64,000 nucleotides of DNA, taken from assembly GCF_000308635.1 (NCBI RefSeq), contig NZ_BAGD01000113.1:1-64000 (forward strand). The letters run 5' to 3'. Source of the DNA: Nocardia otitidiscaviarum NBRC 14405. GTDB lineage: Bacteria > Actinomycetota > Actinomycetes > Mycobacteriales > Mycobacteriaceae. The position numbers and the translations under genes were made by a program. Numbering within the stretch: the stretch's first letter is position 1; the number at the start of each line of letters is the position of its first letter. The notes beneath the pieces are model-generated. The model ran no database searches and was not told the DNA's origin. It saw nothing but the letters and a program-made list of their open reading frames with translations. This document shows positions 1 through 10,100 of this stretch, in pieces.

Positions 1-3000
1 GGAGCCGGAGGTGAAGATGACGTAGGCGGTGTGTTCGGGGCGTAGGGGGGCGATGCGGTCGGCGTCGGTGAGCGCCATGAAATCGACTGTGCCGAGGTCG
101 AGTTCGTCCATCCGCACCAGGGGGGCGCGGTCGATGTGGAAGTCGGCGGCGGCGTTGGTCAGGACGCAGACGGGGGCCGCGGTGTCGAGGATGTAGTTGG
201 TACGGTCGGCGGCCTGGTCGGGGTCGACCGGCACATACGCGCCGCCCGCGACCGAGACCGCGTACATGGCCACCACCAGATCCACCGAACGCCGCAGCGC
301 CAGCGCCACCCGCGCCTCCGGGCCGACACCCAGCGAGATCAGGTGCCGCGCCAGGCTATTCACGCGTTTGCTCAGCTCGGCGTAGCTCACCGTGTCGCCG
401 TCGGGGCCGATGAGCGCGATGGCTCCGGGCACGGTGTTGATGCTGCGGTCGAGCAGCGCGGCCAGGGTGGTGGCCTCGACGCGGTGCGCCGTGTCGTTGC
501 GGGCCTGGAGCAGTTCGGTGCGTTCGGTGGGGGCGAGCAGGTCGATATCGCCGACCCGAGCGGCGCTGTCGGCGACCACGGCCGCGAGCAGGCGGTTCAG
601 TCGCTCCACGAAGCCGACCACGGTGCGTTCGTCGAACAGGTCGGTGGCGTAGGTGATGAAGCCACCGATACCCGCGGGTGCGCCGTGTTCGTCGTAGCCG
701 TCGGAGACGATGAGGTGCAGGTCGAACTGGGAGACGTCGAGGTCGGCGTCCACCCCGGCGATGGTGAGGCCGGGCAGTTCGAGCGCGGCGCGGGCCATGT
801 TCTGGAAGGACAGGCCGACCTGGAACAGTGGATGGTGCGCGGTGGTGCGCGGCGGGCTGAGTACCTCCACCAGGCGCTCGAACGGGATATCGGCGTGCGA
901 GAACGCCTGCAGGTCGATATCGCGCTGCCGGGCCAGCACCTCGGCGAAGGTGTCGCCGCCGTCCAGGCGGGTGCGGAAGACGACCGTGTTCACGAACATG
1001 CCGATGAGGTCGTCGAGTTCGCGTTCGCCGCGTCCGGCGACCGGGGTGCCGATGGCGATGTCGCCGGAGCCGGACAGCCGGGCCAGCAGCACCGCGAACG
1101 CGGTGTGCACCACCATGAACATGGTGGCGTTGTGCTCGCGGGCCAGCCGCACCAGCCCGGCGTGGGTGTCGGCGTCGATGGTGACGTCGACGCGCGCACC
1201 CGCCAGCGACGCCACCGCGGGCCGCGGCCGGTCGGTGGGCAGCTCCAGCAGGTCGGGCAGATCGGCCAGCGCCGTGCGCCAGTAGTCGATCTGCTGGGCG
1301 GCAATGGATTCCGGGTCGTGTTCGTCGCCCAGTACGGCACGCTGCCACAGCGCGTAGTCGGCGTACTGCACGGCCAGCGGCTGCCAGCCGGGTTCGTAGC
1401 CGCCGGTGCGGGCGGCGTAGGCGGTCATGATGTCGCGCACCAGCGGCCCCATGGAGGAGGCGTCGGCGGCGATGTGGTGGGCGACCACGGCCAGCACGTA
1501 TTCGCGCCGCGAGCCGGGTGCGAGATCGCTGATCTCCAACAGCCGCACCCGGATCGGCACCTCGCGGGTGACGTCGAAGGGGGTGGCGGCGAGTTCGGCG
1601 ACCGCCGCGAAGGCTTCCTCCGAGGTGACGCGCACCGGCGCGAGCCGCACGGCCGCCTCCGGCGATCCGGCGGGCAGCACCAATTGCACCGGGCCGTCGG
1701 CGGTTTCGGGATAGACCGTGCGCAGCACCTCGTGCCGGGTCACCACGTCGTCGAGCGCGTACGCCAGCGCCTCGGTATCGAGACTGCCCGACAGTCGCAG
1801 TGCGAACGGCAGGTTGTAGGCAGCCGAACCCGCCGACACGGTGCCGTCGCCCAGATCCTCGAACCGGTTGAGGAACCACATGCGCTGCTGCGCCAGCGAC
1901 AGCGGCAAGCGCTCCGGACGCTCGATACCGCCCAACTCGTGGGTGCGGCCCTGGCGGGTCTGCGATTCCACCGCCGCCGCCAGCGCGGTCACCGTCGGCG
2001 TCTCGAACAGGGTGCGCACCGGCACGCGTGCACCGATGGCGGCTCCCAGCCGCGCCACCACCTGGGTGGCGACCAGCGAATTGCCGCCCAGGGCGAAGAA
2101 GTCGTCGTCCGCGCCGACCCGCTCGATCCCGAGCACCTCGGCGAACACGCCGGCGACGATCTCCTCCACCGGCGTCGCGGGAGCACGGAACTCCCGTCCG
2201 GCGAAGGTCGGTTCGGGCAGCGCCTTGCGGTCCAGCTTGCCGCTCGCGTTCAGCGGGAATTCCGCCAGCGTCACGACGGTCGCCGGAATCATGTACTGCG
2301 GTAGCGAATCCGCCAGCGCCGCCAGCAGTTCGGTCTGCTCGATGGTGTGGCCGGGTGTGGGCACGGCATAGGCCACCAATTGGTCGCCCAGCTCGGACGG
2401 CACCACCAGCGCCACCGCCGCGCTCACCGCGGGCTGGGCCAGCAGTGCCGTCTCGATCTCGCCGAGCTCGATCCGCTGACCACGGAACTTCACCTGGAAA
2501 TCGGTGCGCCCGATGTAATCCAGGCGCTCCGGCCGCACCCCGTCGGATTCGCGCCACACCACCAGGTCACCGGTGCGGTACATGCGCTCACCACGACCGA
2601 ACGGGTTGGCCACGAACCGATCCGACGTCAGGTCCGGTCGCCGCACATAACCGCGCGCCAGCTGATCACCGGCCAGATACAGCTCACCGGCGACACCGGC
2701 CGGAACCGGCCGCAACCGCGAATCGAGCACGTACACCCGACTGTTCCACTGCGGCAGACCGATCGGCACCGAGGACCGCTCGTCCCCGCGCGCCTGCCAG
2801 TAGGTGATGGAGACCGCGGCCTCGGTGGGGCCGTACAGGTTGTGCACCCGGGCCCCGGAGACGGCCGCGAAGGCCGCGACCGTCTCCGGCGGCAGCGCCT
2901 CACCGATGACGAAGACGTCCTGCAGGCTCGGAATACTGCCGGGCGCGGTGTGCGCGGCGAAGACGGTGAGCATGGACGGCACGAAGTCGGTGATCGTGAC

Positions 3001-6000
3001 GCCCTCGCGGGCAATGGTTTCCGCCACGTACAGCGGATCCCGGTGGCCGTCGTGGGTGCCGACCACCAACTTCGACCCGGTGCGCAGCGGCATGAAGTAG
3101 CCCCACAGCGACACGTCGAAGGTGGTGGCGGTCTTCTGGAAGTAGACGTCGTCCGGCGTCAGCGGGTAGGCGGCCAGCATCCAGGTGGTCTGGTTGTGGA
3201 TGGCGGCATGCGAGACCGCGACGCCCTTGGGCCGACCGGTCGAGCCGGAGGTGAAGATGACGTACGCCGGATGCTCGGGCCGCACCGGCCGCAGCAGCTC
3301 ACCCGAAGTCACGGGCGCGGCGGCGAATTCGTCCAGCGGCGCGGTGTCGAGCCGGATGACCGGCGTGCCCTCGGGCACCGGCACCTCATCGGCGCTGGTC
3401 GTCAGCACCGCCACCGGCTGCGCGGTGTCGAGAATGTGGGCGATGCGCTCGGCCGGATGGTCCGGATCCAGCGGCACGTACGCGCCACCGGCGGTGATGA
3501 TGGCGTACATGCCCACCACGAGATCCAGCGACCGCCGAATGGCAAGGCCCACCAGCGATTCCGCCCCCACGCCCTCGGCGATGAGCAGCCGGGCGAGCCG
3601 ATTGACCCGCTCGTCGAATTCGCGGTAGGTGAGTTCCGCGCCCTCGTACACCACCGCGACGGCGTCCGGATGCCGCCGCACCGCGCGGCGATACTCGTCC
3701 AGCAGCAGTTCGGGGGCGATGGGATGCGCGGTGTCGTTCCAGTGGTGCAGGATTCGTTCCCGCTCGGCGGCGTCGAGCAGGTCGATCTCACCGAGGGCGG
3801 TGCTCGGATCGTCGGTGACGGCGGTGAGCACGCGCACCAGCCGTTGCGCGAACTCCGCCACCGTGACCTCGTCGAACAGGTCGGTGGCGTAGGTGAACAC
3901 GGCGGTCATACCGTCGGCCGCACCGTCGCGCTCGCGCGGGATCACCGACAGCTGGAGGTCGAATTTCGCTACCGCACCGTCGAATTCGACGGCCTCGGCG
4001 GTGAGGCCGGGCAACTCCATGCGCGGGGTCTCGATATTGTGGAAGAACAGCGCCACCTGGAACAGCGGGTGGTGTGCCTGCGACCGCACCGGGTCCAGGA
4101 TCTCCACCAGCCGCTCGAACGGCAACTCGGCATGCGAGAACGCCGCCAGATCCGTTTCTTTCGCGTTCTCCAGCAGGTCCGCGAACGACACGCCAGCGTC
4201 CACGCGGGTGCGCAGCACCAGCGTATTGACGAACATACCGATGAGATCGTCGAGTTCACGCTCGCCGCGGCCCGCGACCGGCGTGCCGATCACGATGTCG
4301 TCGGTGCCCGAGAGCCGCGCCAGCAGCGCCGCGAGCGCGCCGTGCACGACCATGAACGGCGATGCGCCGCTGTCGTGGGCGAGTTCGGTGAGACGTGCGT
4401 GCAGCGCGGCGTCGATCTCGAAGGTGTACACCGCGCCCCGCCCGGACGCGATGGACGGCCGCGGCCGGTCGGCCGGCAGGTCGAGACGGTCCGGGATGCC
4501 CGCCAGGGTCTCGCGCCAGTAGGCGATCTGGTTGGCGGCCAGCGAGCCGGGCTCGTGTTCGTCGCCCAGCAGCGCCCGCTGCCACAGGGTGTAGTCGGCA
4601 TACTGCACCGCCAGCGGCTCCCAGGCGGGAGCCTCGCCACCGCGACGAGCGAAGAAGGCCGCCAGCAGATCTCGCATGAACGGGCCCACCGACGCGCCGT
4701 CGGCGGCGATGTGGTGCACCACCACCGCGATCACATAATCGTCGCGCCCGATTTCGGCGAGTTCGATGCGCAGCGGCACCTCGGCGGCCACGTCGAAGCC
4801 GCGCAGCGCCAGCCCGGTGAGCCAGTCCGCGACTCGCTCCGGCTCCACCACCTGCGGCTCCAGCTCCGGAATCGCCTGCTCAGCGGGCAGCACCACCTGA
4901 TAGCCGGTGCCGTCCACGGCCGGGTACACCGTCCGCAGCGTCTCGTGCCGCCGCACCAGGTCACCGATGGCCGCGCGCAGCGCCGCGATATCGAGCGCAC
5001 CGGTGAGCCGGATGGCGAACGGGATGTTGTTGGCCGCCGAGGCGGTGTCGAACTGGTTGAGGAACCACATGCGCTGCTGGGCCAGCGACAGCGGAATGCG
5101 GTCGGGGCGCGGCTGCGGCGTGAGCGCGGGTCGTCCGCCCGCGCCGACGAGCGGTTCCAACTGGGCGGCCAGTCCGGCGACCGTCGACGCGGTGAAGATC
5201 ATGCGGGCCGGGACGCGCGCGGAGATCTCCGCGCCCAGCCGGGCGGCGACCCGGGTGGCGATGAGCGAATTGCCGCCGAGTTCGAAGAAGTCGTCGTCCG
5301 CGCCGATGGGATCGCCCGGGTCGAGCAGGTCGGCGAAGACGCCCGCGACCAGTTCCTCCAGGCGACCGGCCGGGGCGCGGAATTCCTTGGTGCGCAACTG
5401 CGGTGCGGGCAGGGCGCGGCGGTCCAGCTTGCCGACCGGGGTCAGTGGAATCGTATCCAGCACCATGATGGTGGTGGGCACCATATGCGCGGGCAGGCTC
5501 TGCTCGGCGTAGGCGGTCAGCTCGTCCACATCCACCGACGCGCCCGGGGCGGCGTGGACGTAGGCGGCGAGAATGGTCGCCCCGGAATCGAGCTGGTGAC
5601 CGACGGTGACGGCGAAGTCCACGCTGTCGTGCGAGCCCAGCACCGCGTCGATCTCGCCCAGTTCGATGCGGAAGCCGCGCACCTTCACCTGGAAGTCGTT
5701 GCGCCCCAGGTACTCCACATCGCCGGAGGGAGTGCGCCGCACCAGGTCGCCGGTACGGTAGAGGCGGGATCCGCCCGGATCGAGCGGATTGGCCACGAAA
5801 CGTGCCGCCGTCAGGCTCGGCCGCTCGTGGTAGCCGCGCGCCACCTGCGCACCGGTGATGTACAGCTCCCCCACCACGCCGTCGACCACCGGCACCAGCC
5901 GCTCGTCGAGCACGTATTCGGTGATGCCGCGCACCGGACCGCCGATGGTGACCAGTTCCCCCGGCACCAGCGGCGCGCTGATATTGGTCATGATGGTGGT

Positions 6001-6966
6001 CTCGGTGGGCCCGTACCCGTTGTAGAACTCCCGGGTGCCGCCGCCGGCGATGGGAAGTACCCAGCGCCGCACCAGATCCGGCGGGCAGGCTTCGCCACCG
6101 GCGACCACCACGCGCAGATCGTCGAGCCCGGTCGGATCCACCGATGCCAGCGCGGCCGGGGTGATGAACGCGTGCGTCACCCGTTCGCGCCGCAGCAGCG
6201 CGGCCAGTTCGTCACCACCGAGCACCTCGGGCGAGGCGACCACCAGCGTCCCCGCCCCGCCGAGGGCGAGCAGCAGCTCCAGCACCGAGGCGTCGAAGGA
6301 CGGGGAGGCGAAATGCAGTGCGCGCGATTCGGTTCCGGTGCGGTAGCGCTCACGCTGCTCATCGCAGAAGCCGGACAGACCGGCCTGCGTGACCACCACG
6401 CCCTTGGGCTTGCCGGTGGAACCGGAGGTGTAGATGACGTAGGCCGGATGTTCGGCGCGCAGCTGCCGCACCCGGTCCGCCGAGGTGATGGCCTCCTCCG
6501 AATACGACGCCACCTGCCGCTCGAATTCGGCGCTGTCGATGGTCAGCCATTCGACGTCGTCGGCCAGATCGTCGCGCACCGCGGCGACGGTCAGTCCCAG
6601 CACCGCCCGCGAGTCGGTGACCATGTGGGTCACCCGGTCGGCCGGATAGTTGGGATCGACCGGAACGTATCCGGCGCCGGTCTTGGCGACCGCCCACACC
6701 GCGACGACGGAGTCCAGCGACCGCGGAATCCCGACCGCCACCAGATCCTCGGGTCCGATCCCCCGCTCGATCAGCAGCCGCGCCAGCCGGGTGGAGCGCG
6801 CGTCCAGCTCGGCGTAGCGGAGCGTCCCCAGCGTGGCCGCGGCATCGGCGTAGACGATGGCCTCCCCGCTCGGATTGGCCTCCACCGCCGACGCCATGAG
6901 CTGCGGCAGCGTGGTGACCCGGGGTCGACGGGTGCGGGTGGGCCGCTGACGAACCGGCCGGGTCAT
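1..6966 (-). CDS. Non-ribosomal peptide synthetase, A-T-C-A-T-C-A (3' end outside window)
   Basis: This frame is open from the ATG at 6966 to the window edge: 2,322 codons and no stop. Domains in order by residue: A about 1-520 (P-loop TSGSTG near 180), T (GGNS near 565), C (HHIAADG near 750), A (TSGSTG near 1240, ending GKLDRKALP near 1580), T (GGNS near 1630), C (HHIAADA near 1835), then a third A cut off just at its TSGS motif. It starts with an A domain and no C domain, after a short Arg/Thr-rich leader. The upstream NRPS ends in a C domain, so this first A-T probably serves that C. Residues at the A-pocket positions read about DALFVGGIMK (first A, hydrophobic-looking) and DVWDFILVSK (second A); I match neither to a known substrate. 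The second C has Ala for the Gly of HHxxxDG. No thioesterase is visible. Confidence 0.95.
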   Translation of the reverse strand, partial: MTRPVRQRPTRTRRPRVTTLPQLMASAVEANPSGEAIVYADAAATLGTLRYAELDARSTRLARLLIERGIGPEDLVAVGIPRSLDSVVAVWAVAKTGAGYVPVDPNYPADRVTHMVTDSRAVLGLTVAAVRDDLADDVEWLTIDSAEFERQVASYSEEAITSADRVRQLRAEHPAYVIYTSGSTGKPKGVVVTQAGLSGFCDEQRERYRTGTESRALHFASPSFDASVLELLLALGGAGTLVVASPEVLGGDELAALLRRERVTHAFITPAALASVDPTGLDDLRVVVAGGEACPPDLVRRWVLPIAGGGTREFYNGYGPTETTIMTNISAPLVPGELVTIGGPVRGITEYVLDERLVPVVDGVVGELYITGAQVARGYHERPSLTAARFVANPLDPGGSRLYRTGDLVRRTPSGDVEYLGRNDFQVKVRGFRIELGEIDAVLGSHDSVDFAVTVGHQLDSGATILAAYVHAAPGASVDVDELTAYAEQSLPAHMVPTTIMVLDTIPLTPVGKLDRRALPAPQLRTKEFRAPAGRLEELVAGVFADLLDPGDPIGADDDFFELGGNSLIATRVAARLGAEISARVPARMIFTASTVAGLAAQLEPLVGAGGRPALTPQPRPDRIPLSLAQQRMWFLNQFDTASAANNIPFAIRLTGALDIAALRAAIGDLVRRHETLRTVYPAVDGTGYQVVLPAEQAIPELEPQVVEPERVADWLTGLALRGFDVAAEVPLRIELAEIGRDDYVIAVVVHHIAADGASVGPFMRDLLAAFFARRGGEAPAWEPLAVQYADYTLWQRALLGDEHEPGSLAANQIAYWRETLAGIPDRLDLPADRPRPSIASGRGAVYTFEIDAALHARLTELAHDSGASPFMVVHGALAALLARLSGTDDIVIGTPVAGRGERELDDLIGMFVNTLVLRTRVDAGVSFADLLENAKETDLAAFSHAELPFERLVEILDPVRSQAHHPLFQVALFFHNIETPRMELPGLTAEAVEFDGAVAKFDLQLSVIPRERDGAADGMTAVFTYATDLFDEVTVAEFAQRLVRVLTAVTDDPSTALGEIDLLDAAERERILHHWNDTAHPIAPELLLDEYRRAVRRHPDAVAVVYEGAELTYREFDERVNRLARLLIAEGVGAESLVGLAIRRSLDLVVGMYAIITAGGAYVPLDPDHPAERIAHILDTAQPVAVLTTSADEVPVPEGTPVIRLDTAPLDEFAAAPVTSGELLRPVRPEHPAYVIFTSGSTGRPKGVAVSHAAIHNQTTWMLAAYPLTPDDVYFQKTATTFDVSLWGYFMPLRTGSKLVVGTHDGHRDPLYVAETIAREGVTITDFVPSMLTVFAAHTAPGSIPSLQDVFVIGEALPPETVAAFAAVSGARVHNLYGPTEAAVSITYWQARGDERSSVPIGLPQWNSRVYVLDSRLRPVPAGVAGELYLAGDQLARGYVRRPDLTSDRFVANPFGRGERMYRTGDLVVWRESDGVRPERLDYIGRTDFQVKFRGQRIELGEIETALLAQPAVSAAVALVVPSELGDQLVAYAVPTPGHTIEQTELLAALADSLPQYMIPATVVTLAEFPLNASGKLDRKALPEPTFAGREFRAPATPVEEIVAGVFAEVLGIERVGADDDFFALGGNSLVATQVVARLGAAIGARVPVRTLFETPTVTALAAAVESQTRQGRTHELGGIERPERLPLSLAQQRMWFLNRFEDLGDGTVSAGSAAYNLPFALRLSGSLDTEALAYALDDVVTRHEVLRTVYPETADGPVQLVLPAGSPEAAVRLAPVRVTSEEAFAAVAELAATPFDVTREVPIRVRLLEISDLAPGSRREYVLAVVAHHIAADASSMGPLVRDIMTAYAARTGGYEPGWQPLAVQYADYALWQRAVLGDEHDPESIAAQQIDYWRTALADLPDLLELPTDRPRPAVASLAGARVDVTIDADTHAGLVRLAREHNATMFMVVHTAFAVLLARLSGSGDIAIGTPVAGRGERELDDLIGMFVNTVVFRTRLDGGDTFAEVLARQRDIDLQAFSHADIPFERLVEVLSPPRTTAHHPLFQVGLSFQNMARAALELPGLTIAGVDADLDVSQFDLHLIVSDGYDEHGAPAGIGGFITYATDLFDERTVVGFVERLNRLLAAVVADSAARVGDIDLLAPTERTELLQARNDTAHRVEATTLAALLDRSINTVPGAIALIGPDGDTVSYAELSKRVNSLARHLISLGVGPEARVALALRRSVDLVVAMYAVSVAGGAYVPVDPDQAADRTNYILDTAAPVCVLTNAAADFHIDRAPLVRMDELDLGTVDFMALTDADRIAPLRPEHTAYVIFTSGS

Positions 6967-7179
6967 GCCCGCGGCCCTTCCCCCGTCAGCGTGCGCTGCT
7001 TTCCGTCTTCCCGACCCATCAACTCCGCCTCATTCTTGCCGTCTACGTCTGCGCGCCGCGCGGGCGCACATCCTGCTTCATCGAATCTCTGCGCATCGAC
7101 CGTTACCCCGGCGGTGGACGGCCGCCGGAGTATGGGGATTCCGGCTCCACAGCATGCCGGAATGACGGACGGAATGCAC

Positions 7180-10100
7180 TCAGTCCAGCGGCACGACCGC
7201 GGGCAGCCAGGGAATGCGCCGCGCCGCGTCCAGGTCCGCCCCGTCGTCGACGACGACGGCGCCCAGGTCCTCCAGCGGTTCACCACCGAGTTCGGCGAGC
7301 CCCGCGCCATCGGTGAACAGATGCGATACCCATTCGTCGGCCAGCACCTCGGCCAGCGCGCCGTGCGGCGGCACCGCGGTGACGACCACGGACGCGCCGC
7401 TGGCGCCGGCGGCGAGCACCTCGACCACCGCGGCCAGCGCATCGGGGCGACCGAACCGGAAGGTTCGCGACTCGAAGGTCAGCTCGGTGCGGCCGCTGAC
7501 CCGGTTCACCAGTTCCGCGAGCTCGTCGTAGCTCAGTCCCCGGTCGGCGTGCACGAAGGCGAGATCGCCGCCCTGCAGGGCGCGGGTGCGGTTGGCGTAG
7601 GTGACCGGGCGGGGTGAGGCCGCCGCGATCTCCGCGACCAGGGTGGGGTCGACCAGGAGCAGCCAATCCACGCCGTTGCCGGAGTTCTCGGCGCTCGCGG
7701 TGAGGCCGACCTTGACCACCAGGTCGGTGGGCAGCTCGGCATCGGCGGCGGCGACCGGGACCACGGCCGCACCGGACTTGAGGACCGCCCAGGTGGCGAC
7801 CACGGCGTCGACACCGCGGTCCAGGCGCAGCGCGACACCGGTGCCCGGACCGCAGCCGCGGCCGATGAGCACCCGCGCCAGCCGCGAGGAGCGGGCGTCG
7901 AGTTCGGCGTAGGACAGGGCGTCCTCGCCCCAGACCAGGGCCGGACCGTCCGGGTCGTCCTCCACGGCGGCGGTCAGCAGCAACGGCAGCTGGGTGCCGC
8001 GGGTGACCGCGGGCGCGGCGTCGGAGAGCCCGGCAGCCGCGCTGTGCGAACGCTGCTGTACGCCACCGAATTCGATGGCTCCCACGCGTTGGCGCGGGTC
8101 GGCGGCCACGGCCGCCAGCACGCGCTGCAGGCGCTCACCGAAGGTGTGGATGGTGGACTCGTCGAAGATGTCCGAGGCGTAGGTGAGCGCGCCGGCGAGT
8201 TCGCCGACCGCGCCGTCCTCCCACTGGCGTGGGTCGATGGTGACCTGGAGATCGAACTTGGCCGACACCGCGCCGGTGTCGAGGGCGCTGATGGACAGGC
8301 CCGGCAGTTCGAGGTCGGGGCGGTCGGTGTTCTGGAACGACAGCACCACCTGGAACAGCGGGTCCTGGGCATTGGCCCGGTCGGGCGCGACCACCTCGAC
8401 CACGCGCTCGAAGGGGATGTCGGCATTGCCATAGGCGGCGAGGTCGGTCTCCCGCGCCTTGTCGACCAGATCGTCGAAGCTGGCCGCCGAGTCCACAGGG
8501 GTGCGCAGCGCCAGGGTGTTGACGAACATGCCGACCACATCATCGAGCACCCGCTCACCGCGACCCGCGATGGGCGTGCCGATGGTGACGTCGCCGCTGC
8601 CGGACAGCCGCGACAGCAGCACCGCCAGTGCGGCGTGCACCACCATGAACAGCGAGGCGTTGTGCTCGCGGGCGATCCGCGCCAACCCCTCGTGCACCTC
8701 GGCGGGCACCGTGAAGGTGGTGGCCCCGCCCTGCAGGGTGCGCACCGCGGGTCGCGGCCGGTCCAGCGGCAGGTCGAGGGTGCCGACCGCGCCGTCGAGC
8801 CGATCCCGCCAGAAGGCCAACTGCCCTGCGGCGACCGAGTTCTCGTCGTCGTCGGTGCCGATGACCTGGTGCTGCCAGAGCGCGAAGTCCGCGTACTGCA
8901 CCGGAAGTGGCGACCAGGCGGGCGGATTGCCCTGGCAGCGCGACACATACGCGGTCACGAGATCGCGGGCCAACGGCGGCAGCGACGCGCCGTCCGCGGT
9001 GATGTGGTGCACCACGACCACGAAGTAGTGCTCGGTTCCGGTGTCGCCGTCGGTGCACAGCAGCGCCCGGATGGGAACCTGTGCGGTGACGTCGAATCCG
9101 GCGGACAGCACCTCGGTCATGCGGTGCAGCGCATTGCCCAGCGGCTCCACGGCCAGTCCGCCCGGCAGCGCCTCCGCGACGGACACGATGTCCTGGTAGG
9201 CGATGCCGTCGGCGTCCACGGGATAGCGGGTGCGCAGCGATTCGTGCCGCTCCAGCACGTCCAGCACCGCCAGGCGCAGTGCCTCGATGTCGAGCGTGCC
9301 CGAAAGCCGCAGCGCCAGTGGGATGTTGTAGGCGGGCGAGTCCGGATCGAGCTGGTTGATCACCCACATGCGCTGCTGCGCCAGCGACAGCGGCACCCGC
9401 GCGGGACGCTCGGCGCGCACCAGCGGCGGGCGGTTCTCGGCGGTGCCGGTCACCACCCGGGCTGCCAGCGCGGCGACGCTGGACGCCTCGAACAGCTCCC
9501 GCACGGCGAGATTCGCGCCCAACGCCTCGTTGATGCGCGCCACCGCGCGGGTGGCGAGCAGCGAATTGCCGCCGAGGGCGAAGAAGTCGTCGTCCACGCC
9601 GACCTCGGTAGCGCCCAGCAGGGCGGCGAACTCGGCCGCCACCACGCGTTCCACCTCGGTGCGCGGGGCCCGGTACTCGACGGAGCCGCCGAATTCCGGT
9701 GCGGGCAGCGCCTTGCGGTCCAGCTTGCCGTTCGGGGTGAGCGGCAGTACGTCCAGGGCCACGATGGCGTCGGGAACCATGTAGGCGGTGAGGAATTCGC
9801 CCAGCGCGGCCTTGATCTCGGCCGGGTCGAGCGAGGTATCGCCTTCGGGCACCACATAGCCGACGAGTTGGTCGACGCCGTTGTCGTCGCGCACCAGCAC
9901 CACGGTCTGGCTGATGCCCGGAACCCGCAGCAGCGCCGATTCGATCTCACCGAGTTCGATGCGGAAACCGCGCAGCTGCACCTGCTGGTCGCTGCGGCCC
10001 GCGTACTCGAGGTTGGCCTCGCCGCCGAATCCGGCCCAGCGGCCGACGTCACCGGCGCGGTACATGCGCGAGCCGGGCGGGCCGTAGGGGTTGGCCACGA

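Noticed and set aside
136-7617. Very long plus-strand open frames opposite the NRPS genes
   Set aside because: High-GC codon bias of the minus-strand NRPS genes opens the antisense frame. The translations are His/Gly/Gln/Arg-rich and lack any domain.
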